A DNA stretch of 64,000 bases from Halopelagius longus. Its GTDB lineage: Archaea; Halobacteriota; Halobacteria; Halobacteriales; Haloferacaceae. A model generated the notes under the pieces. The model did not search any database. It saw only the letters and a program-made list of their open reading frames with translations, and was not told the origin of the DNA. Below, piece by piece: positions 7,949 through 16,976 of this stretch. Location of the stretch: positions 62,001 to 126,000 of the forward strand of contig NZ_FNKQ01000004.1 of NCBI RefSeq assembly GCF_900100875.1, written 5' to 3'. Numbering within the stretch: the stretch's first letter is position 1; each line of letters begins with the position of its first letter. A program made the translations under genes and the position numbers.

Positions 7949-9277
7949 TCATGCGTACGGGTCCGACCACCGGTCCGCGTACGTCTGTTCTACTTCGTCG
8001 AACGCGTCGGAGTCGTCGTACTCGTCGGGGAGCGAGTAGCCGTTCGGCTTGTTCTCCTCCGTCCACAGCAGTTGGAAGAAGTCGCTCTTCCGGATGGGAA
8101 CGAGCTTGTTCTGCGGGTCGAACGCGTCCTCGCCGGACTCGACCACCGACATCTTCTTCCAGTCGTACGGCGGGTCTCCGGACCCGAACACGGAGTCGAG
8201 GTACGTCTGCGGCTTCACGAAGCGGTCGTGGTCGAGCGTGTCCTTCCACTTCGAGGGGTCGTTGACGACGAGCGAACCGCCGGTGAACATCATCCGTTCG
8301 GGCGTGTCGGGTCGCCACCCGTTGTGCCAGTCGTAGGTTTTCGCTATCGCCCACCCGGCCTGCCACGCGGGGTGGGCGGTGAACGTCGCGACGATGCGAC
8401 TCCCGTCTTCGGGCTGGTTTTGAATCTCCTTCGCCGTCTCTTGGGTGCCGTCGTAGCCCACTATCGGGACGTTCAGGTCGTGCTCCTGACAGACTGTCAA
8501 CACCCCTTGGGCCTCGGTGTCGTTCTGCGCGTAGACGCCGTCTATCTCGTCGCCGAATCGGGAGACGAAACTCTGCATCGACTCGCGTGACTTCTGGCGG
8601 TTCCAGTCGCCCGGCAACGGGTCGCCGAGGCGTTCGACGTCGGGGTAGTCTTTCATCGCCTCCTCGACGCCCATGTTGCGCCCGTTCGCCCCGACGGTGC
8701 CCTGCATGCCCGTCACGTGGACGAAGTTCCCCTCCCCGCCCATGGCCTCGAAGAGGATGCGAGCGGTCAAACCGCCCGTCCGCACGGGTTCGGGGATGTT
8801 GTACTGGACGAAGTGCTCGCCCGCGTCGAGGGGCGTGTACCACTTGCCCATCGCCCACATCTCGACGAACGGCACGCCCTCGCCGCCGGCGGCGTCGGCC
8901 AACGACGGGACGCCCGAGTCGTCGCTCGCCGTGCCGACGACGGAGTCAGCGCCGCCCCTGACGGCCGAGTCGAACTGCGAGAGCATGTTCGAGGTGTCGG
9001 CGTCGTTCGCCTGAATGTCGTGTTCGAGTCCCCACGCGTCCGCCGCCGTTCCGTACCCCTCCGCGAACGCGCTCCAGTAGTCGTTCTCTAACGTCTCCGC
9101 CGTCGCGAACACCTTGTCGTACGAGGACCCCTCGCCGCCTTCGGTGCCGTCGCCACCGCCGGAGCCGCCGTCACCGCCGCCCGTGCACCCGGCTAACCCG
9201 CCGAGTGCGGCGACCGACGCCCCTTTTAAGTACGCTCTCCGCCCGAGAACTGATAGACTATTGTCATGGTCTACCAT
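7949..9277 (-). CDS. Sugar ABC transporter substrate-binding lipoprotein (CUT2-type)
   Basis: The 442-residue product begins with a Tat signal (RR at residues 13-14) and a lipobox LAGC with the lipid-modified Cys at 31, followed by a Gly/Asp/Ser-rich linker. The mature part is a periplasmic-binding-protein-like fold: VFATAETLENDYWSAFAEGY opens the domain and the hinge-type segments VVGTASDDSGVP, GVYAQNDTEAQGVL and VPIVGYDG are typical of ribose/xylose-type binders. It is the first gene of the importer and faces a divergent promoter region shared with the acid-sugar kinase. The start is the ATG at 9277. The ligand is unknown; co-location with the four-carbon acid kinase suggests a small sugar acid or pentose. 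Confidence 0.92.
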   Translation of the reverse strand: MVDHDNSLSVLGRRAYLKGASVAALGGLAGCTGGGDGGSGGGDGTEGGEGSSYDKVFATAETLENDYWSAFAEGYGTAADAWGLEHDIQANDADTSNMLSQFDSAVRGGADSVVGTASDDSGVPSLADAAGGEGVPFVEMWAMGKWYTPLDAGEHFVQYNIPEPVRTGGLTARILFEAMGGEGNFVHVTGMQGTVGANGRNMGVEEAMKDYPDVERLGDPLPGDWNRQKSRESMQSFVSRFGDEIDGVYAQNDTEAQGVLTVCQEHDLNVPIVGYDGTQETAKEIQNQPEDGSRIVATFTAHPAWQAGWAIAKTYDWHNGWRPDTPERMMFTGGSLVVNDPSKWKDTLDHDRFVKPQTYLDSVFGSGDPPYDWKKMSVVESGEDAFDPQNKLVPIRKSDFFQLLWTEENKPNGYSLPDEYDDSDAFDEVEQTYADRWSDPYA

Positions 9278-9397
9278 GCCAAAGCACTGGAAAGCCTGAG
9301 TTGTAAATCTACCGGAGATATATACGAACCTCAGATTAAACGCCGCCGCCTTCGCTCCCGAGGTAGGTTTTTACGACTGCTGGCGGAAGACCGTCGC
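9278..9397. promoter_or_regulatory. Divergent promoter region between ABC importer and acid-sugar kinase
   Basis: This 120-bp region serves both directions. On the minus strand an AT-rich element, GTATATATCT (RC of about 9314-9323), lies about 40 bp before the binding-protein start, implying a short leader. On the plus strand GGTTTTTACG (9366-9375) is placed about 27 bp before the kinase ATG at 9398, as expected for a leaderless message. The shared spacer suggests that importer and kinase are controlled together. Confidence 0.55.
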
Positions 9398-10684
9398 ATG
9401 CAGCCTTCGGGACTCGTCGTCGCGGACGACCTGACCGGGGCGACCGACACCGGCCACGAGTTCGCCGCCCGCGGCCTTCGAACGCTCGTCTCCGCGCGAG
9501 GGAAATCGACCGACGCGGACGCCGGGACGGACGTTCGCGTCGTGGACACGGACTCCCGGTACGCCGACCCGTCGGACGCCGCCGCGAGGGTCGAACGCGC
9601 GGTGGGCGACGACGGGTACGCGTTCGTCTACAAGAAGGTCGATTCGACGCTCAGGGGGAACCTCGTCGCCGAAGTGGACGCCGCCCTCGACGCGACCGGC
9701 GCGGATATCGCCCTCGTCGCGCCCGCCTCGCCGCGAAACGGCCGCACGACCGTCGAGGGGTTCCACCTCGTCGAGGGCGTCCCCGTCGCGGAGACGGACG
9801 CGGGGAACGACCCGGAGCGACCCGTCGAGACGTCGCACCTCCCGACGCGGTTCGCGGCGTCCACCTTCCCGGTCGTCCGACTGGCGGTGAACCGCGTCGC
9901 CGCGGGCGCGGCGACCGTCGCCGCCGACGTAGAGGCGACGGCGCGGGAGGGCCGAACGGTCGTCGTCGCCGACGCCGCCCACGAACGCCACCTCGAAGCG
10001 ATAGCCGCGGGGGCGGCGCGGGCGGAGTGTGACGTCCTCTACGTCGGAAGCGCGGGACTCGCCCGGTACGTCGAGACACCGTCGCCCGCCGCCGACGGCC
10101 CGCCGTCGGTCCCGAGGCGGGAGCGGAGCGTCCTCTGCGTCGTCGGGAGCACGAACCCGGCGACGAGAGCGCAGGTTCGCGCGCTTCCCGACTCGTCGGT
10201 CGTTCCCCTCGCCCTCGAAACGGCCGTCGAGTCGCCCGAGAGGGCGAGTAAGGACGCCGCGGCGGCGTGCGCCGACCGCCTCTCGGAGTCCGGACTCGCC
10301 GCACTCGTCTCTGCCCCGGACGCCGACGCACCGAACCGCGCCGTCGAGGCGGGGCGGCGCCTCGGCGTCGACGAATCGACGGTGCGCGAACGGGTCAGCG
10401 AGTCGTTGGCGGAGGCGGTGAGGCGACTGTGGCGCGACTGCGGCGACGCCCCGGAATCGCTGTTCGTCACGGGCGGGGCAGTGGCCGCGGACGCGTTCGA
10501 GGCGGTGGACGCCGCGGGCGTCCTCCTCACCGGGGAGTCCGTCGAGGAAGGGATACCGCTCGGGCGAATCGCCGGCGGACTCGCGGACGGCACGCCGGTG
10601 GTGACGAAAGCGGGCGCGTTCGGCACGCCCGGGGCAATACGTAAGTGCGCCGCCCGTCTCGGAGGACGTGATGACTTCGAGTAA
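9398..10684 (+). CDS. Four-carbon acid sugar kinase family protein (OtnK/DtnK-like, DUF1537)
   Basis: This 428-residue protein matches the four-carbon acid sugar kinase family, which phosphorylates D-threonate, L-threonate or D-erythronate and related 3-oxo acids at O4. The N-terminal domain opens with VVADDLTGATDTGHEFA, the family's hallmark, and continues with YKKVDSTLRGN; the C-terminal nucleotide-binding domain has LFVTGGAVAADAFEAVDA, a GIPLGRIAGG loop and TKAGAFG. The ATG at 9398 is used because the upstream in-frame extension has no family similarity and overlaps the promoter. The stop overlaps the next gene by 14 bases. That neighbour is a PdxA homologue, the known pathway partner of DtnK-type kinases. 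Confidence 0.9.
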   Translation: MQPSGLVVADDLTGATDTGHEFAARGLRTLVSARGKSTDADAGTDVRVVDTDSRYADPSDAAARVERAVGDDGYAFVYKKVDSTLRGNLVAEVDAALDATGADIALVAPASPRNGRTTVEGFHLVEGVPVAETDAGNDPERPVETSHLPTRFAASTFPVVRLAVNRVAAGAATVAADVEATAREGRTVVVADAAHERHLEAIAAGAARAECDVLYVGSAGLARYVETPSPAADGPPSVPRRERSVLCVVGSTNPATRAQVRALPDSSVVPLALETAVESPERASKDAAAACADRLSESGLAALVSAPDADAPNRAVEAGRRLGVDESTVRERVSESLAEAVRRLWRDCGDAPESLFVTGGAVAADAFEAVDAAGVLLTGESVEEGIPLGRIAGGLADGTPVVTKAGAFGTPGAIRKCAARLGGRDDFE

Positions 10685-11687
10685 ACCGCTCGTCGCCGTG
10701 ACGATGGGCGACCCGGCGGGCGTCGGCGCGGAAGTCGCCGCGAAGGCGTACCCCGCGGCGGTGGAGTTCGCGCGTATCGTCGTCGTCGGCGACGCGGACG
10801 CGGTGCGGGCGGCCGTCGAGGCGTGCGACGCCGCACTCGACGTGCGCGCGGTCGACTCCGCTGCGGAGGCGAGCGACGACCCCTCGGCGCTGTCCGTCCT
10901 GGACATGGACAACGTGGACGAACTCGCCTACGGGGAGTTGCGCGCGGAGTACGGCGAGGCGAGTCTGGCGTACGTCGAACGCGCCGTCGAACTCGCCCTC
11001 GCGGGCGAGGTGGACGCCATCGCCACCGCGCCCATCAACAAGCAGGCGACGCGGATGGCGGGGAGCGACCACGCCGGCCACACGGGCCTCCTCGCGGAGC
11101 GAACCGACACGGAGAACTACTCGATGATGCTCGTAGAGGAGGACCTGCGCGTGACGCACGTGAGCACGCACGTCCCCCTCAGGGAGGCCTGTGACCTCGT
11201 GACGACGGAGAACGTCCTCGACACGATTCGGGTGACCGACGACGCCCTCCGCGAACTCGGCGTCGAGTCGCCGCGCGTCGCCGTCGCGGGGTTGAACCCC
11301 CACGCCGGGGACGGCGGACTCCTCGGCGACGAAGACGAGGCGGAGATAGCCCCGGCGGTCGAACGCGCCCGCGAGGAGGGCATCGACGCCGACGGCCCCC
11401 TCTCGCCGGACACCGTCTACGTCCGCGCGGCGCGGGGCGACTTCGACTGCGTCGTCTCGATGTACCACGACCAAGGCCACATCCCGCTGAAGATGCTCGG
11501 ATTCGACGGCACCGGCGGCGTAAGCGGCGTAAACGTGACTATCGGACTCCCCATCGTCCGCACGAGCGTGGACCACGGAACCGCCTTCGACATCGCGGGC
11601 GAGGGCATCGCGAGCGAAACGAGCATGGTGGACGCCGTTCGCGTCGCGGCGACGGTGGTGGAGAACCGACGCGCGAACGGTCGGTGA
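10671..11687 (+). CDS. PdxA-family 4-phospho-acid dehydrogenase (PdxA2-like)
   Basis: The 338-residue product is a 4-hydroxythreonine-4-phosphate dehydrogenase family member. It has TMGDPAGVGAEVAAKA at the start, a metal-binding SDHAGHTG segment, and CVVSMYHDQGHIPLKMLG followed by RTSVDHGTAFDIAG, giving the three histidine ligands of the family. The start ATG at 10671 has GGAGG five bases upstream; a GTG at 10668 is less likely. In known DtnK-PdxA2 systems this enzyme oxidises and decarboxylates 4-phospho-D-threonate or -erythronate to dihydroxyacetone phosphate. Its overlap with the kinase gene favours that role over vitamin B6 synthesis, since the bacterial PdxA route is not the archaeal pathway. 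Confidence 0.9.
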   Translation: MTSSKPLVAVTMGDPAGVGAEVAAKAYPAAVEFARIVVVGDADAVRAAVEACDAALDVRAVDSAAEASDDPSALSVLDMDNVDELAYGELRAEYGEASLAYVERAVELALAGEVDAIATAPINKQATRMAGSDHAGHTGLLAERTDTENYSMMLVEEDLRVTHVSTHVPLREACDLVTTENVLDTIRVTDDALRELGVESPRVAVAGLNPHAGDGGLLGDEDEAEIAPAVERAREEGIDADGPLSPDTVYVRAARGDFDCVVSMYHDQGHIPLKMLGFDGTGGVSGVNVTIGLPIVRTSVDHGTAFDIAGEGIASETSMVDAVRVAATVVENRRANGR

Positions 11688-11788
11688 AGACGCCCGGTGG
11701 GGACAGCAGATGAGGACGAGCCGTATTTTGTAGCTCGGTTACATCTACCGCAGCAAGTGTTAACACGGTAGTGACGGAAGAGGGAACC

Positions 11789-12295
11789 ATGGCTATCGAC
11801 GCGGTATCGACGTTCGAGTCGTCGCTCGCGGAGTTGGACGTGACGCTCACCCGCACCGACGCCGAGGGGTTCGCGGACGCCGTCGCCGAGGCGGTGGACG
11901 AACCCGCCGTCGGGACGCCACTCGGGTTCGACGGCGCGTCGCTGGACGAGACGCCCGTGGAGACGGAGTTGACGCCCCGTCGAATCAAGGAGGCGGAGAC
12001 GGGCGTCACGCCCGTCGGGCGCGCCGTCGCGGAGTACGGGACGCTGGTCGTGGATTCGAACGCCGCCGGGAACGAACTCGTGTCGCTCTACCCGCCGACG
12101 CACGTCGGCGTCGTCCGCGAGAGCGACGTGGCGGCGGACGTCGAATCGACCGTCCCGTACCTCGCAGACCGGTTCGCGGACGGCGGGTCGTCCGTCTTCG
12201 CCACGGGCGTCAGTTCCACCGGCGACATGGGCGCGTTGGTCGAGGGCGTCCACGGGCCGCGCACCGTCCGCGTGATTCTGCTGGAGGGGCGATGA
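11789..12295 (+). CDS. LUD-domain protein, LutC-like subunit of lactate-utilization system
   Basis: This 168-residue protein has the LUD (DUF162) fold of LutC/YkgG: conserved-looking stretches are GRAVAEYGTLVVDSNAAGNE, LYPPTHVGVVRESDV and a C-terminal FATGVSSTGDMGALVEGVHGP motif. The ATG at 11789 is chosen; an in-frame GTG at 11771 adds six residues without similarity. Its stop overlaps the start of the next gene as ATGA, so the two are translationally coupled. In Bacillus LutABC oxidises L-lactate to pyruvate in the cytoplasm using iron-sulfur clusters, with LutC needed but of unclear role. The substrate here could be lactate or a related 2-hydroxy acid. Confidence 0.85.
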   Translation: MAIDAVSTFESSLAELDVTLTRTDAEGFADAVAEAVDEPAVGTPLGFDGASLDETPVETELTPRRIKEAETGVTPVGRAVAEYGTLVVDSNAAGNELVSLYPPTHVGVVRESDVAADVESTVPYLADRFADGGSSVFATGVSSTGDMGALVEGVHGPRTVRVILLEGR

Positions 12296-14496
12296 GCGCA
12301 CGGAGAGAGCGTCGGCGGAAGGCCGAGCGGATTCGGCACCTGCTGAAGACGGAGGGCGACGCCATCCGCGCGAACACCACCGTCTTCAACGAGGACCGCT
12401 ACGCGGTGACCGCAGACTTCGACGAGTACGAGGGCCTGCGGACCGAGGCGCGAGAAATCAAGGAGGACGCCATCGAACGCCTGCCGGAACTGGTCGAACG
12501 GGTCCGCGAGAGCGTCGAGGCCAACGGCGGGACGGTGTACGTCGCCGACGACGCCGACGACGCGAACGAGTACATCGCCGGCGTCGTAGAGGACGAAAAC
12601 GCCGAGACGGTGGTCAAGAGCAAGTCGATGACCACCGAGGAGTTGGACGTGAACGAACATCTCCGGGCGCGCGGGACGGACGTCTGGGAGACCGACCTCG
12701 GGGAGTTCGTCCTGCAGGTGGCCGAGGAAGCGCCCTCGCACCTGGTCGGGCCCTCGCTCCACAAGTCGAAAGACGACGTGGCGCGCCTGTTCAACGAGGC
12801 GTTCGACCCCGAGGAACCGTTCGAGACGGCCCAGGAACTCACCGAGTTCGCCCGCGACTACCTCGGGGAACGCATCCGCGACGCCGACGTGGGGATGACC
12901 GGCGCGAACTTCGTCCTCGCCGACTCGGGCACCATCGCACTCGTGACGAACGAGGGTAACGCCCGGAAGTCGGCGGTCACCCCCGACACCCACGTCGCGG
13001 TGGCGGGCGTCGAGAAGCTGATTCCCGGCGCGGAGGAGTTACAGCCGTTCATCGAACTCATCGCGAAGGCGGCGACGGGGCAACCGATAGCGCAGTACGT
13101 GACGATGCTGACGCCGCCCGTGGAGTCGCCGACCATCGACTTCGACGCCCCGGACGAACCCCTCGGGAGCGCCGACGAACGCGACTTCCACCTCGTCCTC
13201 GTGGACAACGGGCGCACGGAGATGCGCGAGGACGACCAACTGCGGGAGACGCTGTACTGCATCCGGTGCGGGGCCTGCGCGAACTCCTGCGCGAACTTCC
13301 AGCACGTCGGCGGGCACGCCTTCGGCGGCGAGACGTACACCGGCGGCATCGCCACCGGGTGGGAGACGGGCGTCCACGGCATCGACAGCGCCGACGATTT
13401 CAACGACCTCTGCACCGGATGCACCCGGTGCGTGGACGCCTGCCCGGTGAAGATAGACGTGCCGTGGATAAACACCGTCGTCCGAGACAGGCGGAATCAG
13501 GGGGCGGACCCCTCCCAGTTCGACTTCCTCGTGGAGGGCCTCACGCCCGACGTCGAACCCGGCGGGATGAGCCTCCAGAAGCGCTTCTTCGGCAACTTCG
13601 GGACGCTCGCTAAACTGGGTTCTGCGACGGCACCGCTCTCGAACGCGATTGCGAGCCTCGGCCCCGTCCGCGCCGCGATGGACCGCTTCATCGGCGTGGA
13701 CGCCCGCCGCGACTTGCCGGAGTTCCAGCGGGAGACGCTGGTCGACTGGTTCGAGTCGCGGACGCCGCGCGCGCCGAACGTAACCGCCGACCGGAAAGTC
13801 GTCCTCTACGCCGATACGTACACGAACTACATCCGCGTCGAGAGGGGAAAGGCCGCCGTCCGAACGCTGGAAGCCCTCGGCGCGCACGTCGAACTCTCGA
13901 CGCCGAGAGAGAGCGGACGCGCGCCTCTCTCGCAGGGGATGATAGAGACGGCGACGGAGAACGCCCGCGCCGTCGCCGACGACGTGGACCCGTACCTCGA
14001 CGCCGAGTTCGACGTGGTCGTGATCGAACCGTCGGACCTCGCCGCGTTCCGCCGCGAGTACGAGAAACTGCTCGACGAGGCGACGCACGAACGACTCGCG
14101 GAGAACGCCTACGACGTGATGGAGTACGTCTACGGCCTCCTTCGGAACGGCGCGGACGCGGACGCCCTCTCGGGGCCGACGAACCCCGTCGCCTACCACA
14201 GTCACTGCCAACAGCGAACGCTCGGCGTCGAAGCGTACACCGAGGCGGTCCTCGCCGAACTCGGCTACGACGTGATGACCTCCGACTCGGAGTGTTGCGG
14301 CATGGCCGGCAGTTTCGGCTACAAGAGCGAGTACTATGAACTGGCGATGGACGTCGGCGAGGACTTGCGCGAAGACTTCGCCGACGCGGGCGACAGAACC
14401 CTCGTCGCCAGCGGAACCTCCTGCGCAGAACAGATGAGCGCCCTGTTCGCCCGCGACGCCGTCCACCCCGTGGAACTCGTCGCCCCCGACGGATAG
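12292..14496 (+). CDS. LutB-LutA fusion: LUD domain, two 4Fe-4S motifs and CCG domains
   Basis: At 734 residues this joins two proteins that are separate in Bacillus. Residues about 1-300 are the LUD/LutB part (VKSKSMTTEELDVNEHL, GMTGANFVLADSGTIALVTN). Two ferredoxin-like cluster motifs follow, CIRCGACANSC near 322 and CTGCTRCVDACP near 374. The C-terminal part carries the cysteine-rich CCG domains of LutA/GlcF/HdrB proteins, with HSHCQQRTLG, SECCGMAGSFG and SGTSCAEQM. It therefore looks like a self-contained Fe-S electron-transfer oxidase for lactate or another 2-hydroxy acid. It overlaps lutC by four bases and is followed after 71 bp by a LarA-like gene, which together imply use of both enantiomers of the substrate. 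Confidence 0.92.
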   Translation: MSARRERRRKAERIRHLLKTEGDAIRANTTVFNEDRYAVTADFDEYEGLRTEAREIKEDAIERLPELVERVRESVEANGGTVYVADDADDANEYIAGVVEDENAETVVKSKSMTTEELDVNEHLRARGTDVWETDLGEFVLQVAEEAPSHLVGPSLHKSKDDVARLFNEAFDPEEPFETAQELTEFARDYLGERIRDADVGMTGANFVLADSGTIALVTNEGNARKSAVTPDTHVAVAGVEKLIPGAEELQPFIELIAKAATGQPIAQYVTMLTPPVESPTIDFDAPDEPLGSADERDFHLVLVDNGRTEMREDDQLRETLYCIRCGACANSCANFQHVGGHAFGGETYTGGIATGWETGVHGIDSADDFNDLCTGCTRCVDACPVKIDVPWINTVVRDRRNQGADPSQFDFLVEGLTPDVEPGGMSLQKRFFGNFGTLAKLGSATAPLSNAIASLGPVRAAMDRFIGVDARRDLPEFQRETLVDWFESRTPRAPNVTADRKVVLYADTYTNYIRVERGKAAVRTLEALGAHVELSTPRESGRAPLSQGMIETATENARAVADDVDPYLDAEFDVVVIEPSDLAAFRREYEKLLDEATHERLAENAYDVMEYVYGLLRNGADADALSGPTNPVAYHSHCQQRTLGVEAYTEAVLAELGYDVMTSDSECCGMAGSFGYKSEYYELAMDVGEDLREDFADAGDRTLVASGTSCAEQMSALFARDAVHPVELVAPDG

Positions 14497-14567
14497 AACG
14501 GCACCGACACCGGTGCAACGCCGGAATCGGCGTCAATTTTTTGCTCGGCGGCGGGGTTTGGTATAGC

Positions 14568-15911
14568 ATGCCACGAAGAGACGGCTCTCGGGCGGGGCCG
14601 ACGCCAGTTCCGGAGCGTTCCGTCCTCGACGCCTGCGGCGACGCGTCGATTCCGGAGATGGGTGTCGTCGAACAGGAGTGGGAGACGGACCCGATACCGA
14701 CCGACGAGGTTCGAGGACACGCCGCCGACGCCGTGGCCGCGTTGGAGTTAGCGACGGTGCCCGACGGCGGCGAGGTGGCCGTCGGCGCGGGCAGTCGCGG
14801 CATCGCGAACGTCCCCGATATCGTCGGCGGGGTGGTCGATGGCCTGCGCGAACGGGGGCACGACCCGTTCGTCTTCCCGGCGATGGGGAGTCACGGCGGG
14901 GCAACCGCCGAGGGGCAACGGCGGATGCTCGAATCCCTCGGGATGACCGAAGACACCCTCGGGTGCGAGATACGCGCGACGATGGACACCGTCGTCGTCG
15001 GGGAGACGGCGGACCGCGGCGTGGCGGTGCACGTCGACGCGAACGCCGCCGCCGCCGACGCCATCGTCCCCGTCAACCGCGTGAAGCCCCACACGGACTT
15101 CGAGGGCGAGGTGGAGTCGGGCCTCGCGAAGATGCTCGTCGTCGGCATGGGGAAGCAACGAGGCGCGAAGACGGCCCACTCGTGGGCCGCCGACTGGAGT
15201 TTCCGCGACATGCTCCCCGAAATCGCATCGCTGTTGCTCGCGGAGTTGCCCGTCGCGGGCGGCGTCGCCGTCGTCGAGGACGAACGCGACGACACCGCCG
15301 TCATCGAGGGCGTCCCGTCCTCGGAACTCCTCGATCGGGAGGCCGAACTCCTCGAACTCGCGTACGACCGCCTGCCGACGCTACCGTTCGACGAGGTGGA
15401 CGTCCTCGTGGTCGACCGGATGGGGAAGGATATCTCCGGGGCGGGGTTGGACACGAACGTCATCGGCCGGCGGGTGTACGGGAACGAACCCGAACCGGAG
15501 ACCCCGGACGTAAAGCGCATCTTCGTCCGCGGCCTCACCCCGGCCTCCCACGGCAACGCCACCGGCGCGGGGTCCGCCGACCTGATACACGCGGACCTCT
15601 TCGAGGAGGCGGACCTCCACGACATGCTGATGAACACGGTCACCGCCGGGACGTTGCGGAGTGCGCACGTCCCGCCGGCCGTCGAGACGGACCGTGCCGG
15701 ACTCCTCGCCTGCCTCTCGACTATCGGCGTCGAGAGCCTCGACGCGCCGCGCGTCGTCCGCGTCCGCGACACGATGCGCCTCGAACGAATCGAGGCGTCG
15801 CCCGCCCTCCTCGAAGAGGCGGGCGAACGTGACGACTTACGGGTGGTTTCGGAGGCCGAACCCGTAAAGTTCGAGGGCGGCCAGTTCGCGGAGGACGTTC
15901 TCGACGCGTGA
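14568..15911 (+). CDS. LarA-like protein (DUF2088, nickel-pincer racemase family)
   Basis: The 447-residue product belongs to the lactate racemase LarA superfamily. It has AGSRGIANVPDIVGGVVDGL and PAMGSHGGATAEGQ in the N-terminal domain and the segment GLAKMLVVGMGKQRGAKTAH, which contains candidate equivalents of the Lys and His that hold the nickel-pincer nucleotide in LarA. The ATG at 14568 is chosen; TATA-like TCAATTTTTTG lies near 14533-14543. The gene follows lutC and the lutBA fusion, so a racemase for a 2-hydroxy acid is plausible. No larB, larC or larE homologue for cofactor synthesis is present in the window. A paralog is encoded at 34998-36323. Confidence 0.83.
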   Translation: MPRRDGSRAGPTPVPERSVLDACGDASIPEMGVVEQEWETDPIPTDEVRGHAADAVAALELATVPDGGEVAVGAGSRGIANVPDIVGGVVDGLRERGHDPFVFPAMGSHGGATAEGQRRMLESLGMTEDTLGCEIRATMDTVVVGETADRGVAVHVDANAAAADAIVPVNRVKPHTDFEGEVESGLAKMLVVGMGKQRGAKTAHSWAADWSFRDMLPEIASLLLAELPVAGGVAVVEDERDDTAVIEGVPSSELLDREAELLELAYDRLPTLPFDEVDVLVVDRMGKDISGAGLDTNVIGRRVYGNEPEPETPDVKRIFVRGLTPASHGNATGAGSADLIHADLFEEADLHDMLMNTVTAGTLRSAHVPPAVETDRAGLLACLSTIGVESLDAPRVVRVRDTMRLERIEASPALLEEAGERDDLRVVSEAEPVKFEGGQFAEDVLDA

Positions 15912-15976
15912 GGCGCGTCCGCCCCGCCCGTTCGCCGGGAGTGTAGTTTTTTGGCGGTTCGGCGGGAGAGAGGGGT

Positions 15977-16930
15977 ATGGAACCGGCACTCATCCTGCCC
16001 GCAGAGCGCGACGAGCGATGGGACTTGGCGAAGCAGACGGGCGTCGAAACCGCGGTGTATCACTCATTGGAGATAGGCGACGGGTCGCGCCCGTGGCGGT
16101 ACGACGAACTCCTCGAACTCGTCCAGGAATTCCGCGACTACGGCCTCGAACTCGGCGTCATCGAGGGGTGCGTCCCCATCTCCGACGCCACCCGCCTCGG
16201 ACGCGAGGGACGCGACGAGGAGATAGCGCGGTTCAAGCGGTACCTCCGGAACCTCGGCGAACTCGGCGTGCCCGTCGTCGCCTACGACTGGATGGCGGGC
16301 AAGCGGTGGGCGCGCACCTCCACCGCCCTCCCCATCCGCGGTGACGCTCTCACCACGGCGTACGACGACGAACTGATGGCCGGCGCGCCCCAACAGGAGA
16401 TAGCGCCGGTGGACGCCGAACAACTGTGGGACGCCCTCGAACACTTCTTGAACGAGGTGGTCCCCGTCGCCGAGGAGGCGGGCGTGAAACTCGCACTTCA
16501 CCCCGACGACCCGCCCATCGACGGCATCCGCGGCGTGGACCGCATCGTCACCTCGCCGGAGAACTACGACCGGGTGATGGGGATGTACGACAGCGAGTAC
16601 AACGGCATCACGTTCTGTCAGGGGAACTTCGCGGCGATGGGCGTCGATATCCCCGAAACCATCCGTCGCTTCGGCGACCGAATCAACTTCGTCCACTTCC
16701 GCGACGTGGAGGGCGACGCCCGGAAGTTCGTCGAGACGTGGCACGACGACGGCCCGACGGACATGCGCGCCTGCATCGAAGCGTACCGCGACGTCGGCTT
16801 CGAGGGGCCGGTCCGCCCGGACCACGTGCCGACGATGGCGGGCGAGGAGAACTCGAATCCGGGGTACATGACGCTCGGCCGCCTCTACGCCGTCGGCTAC
16901 CTGAAGGGACTGTTGGAGGCGACGGCGTGA
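15977..16930 (+). CDS. uxuA: Mannonate dehydratase family protein (UxuA-like)
   Basis: This 317-residue TIM-barrel protein resembles D-mannonate dehydratase of the UxuA type, which converts D-mannonate to 2-keto-3-deoxygluconate. Diagnostic stretches are VVAYDWMAGKRWARTST, LALHPDDPPIDGIRGVDRI, GITFCQGNFAAMGVD, NFVHFRDVEGD and RPDHVPTMAGE ending in GRLYAVGYLKGL. These include the Cys and His residues that bind the metal in the family. It is shorter than E. coli UxuA (394 residues) but of the length common in archaeal relatives. It lies 47 bp before an SDR gene, which could encode the partner fructuronate/mannonate oxidoreductase. Family membership is strong; the exact substrate is inferred. 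Confidence 0.88.
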   Translation: MEPALILPAERDERWDLAKQTGVETAVYHSLEIGDGSRPWRYDELLELVQEFRDYGLELGVIEGCVPISDATRLGREGRDEEIARFKRYLRNLGELGVPVVAYDWMAGKRWARTSTALPIRGDALTTAYDDELMAGAPQQEIAPVDAEQLWDALEHFLNEVVPVAEEAGVKLALHPDDPPIDGIRGVDRIVTSPENYDRVMGMYDSEYNGITFCQGNFAAMGVDIPETIRRFGDRINFVHFRDVEGDARKFVETWHDDGPTDMRACIEAYRDVGFEGPVRPDHVPTMAGEENSNPGYMTLGRLYAVGYLKGLLEATA

Positions 16931-16976
16931 CCGGGCAAACGTATAACCGTCAACTCTGCGAATACAGACGTGAGCG

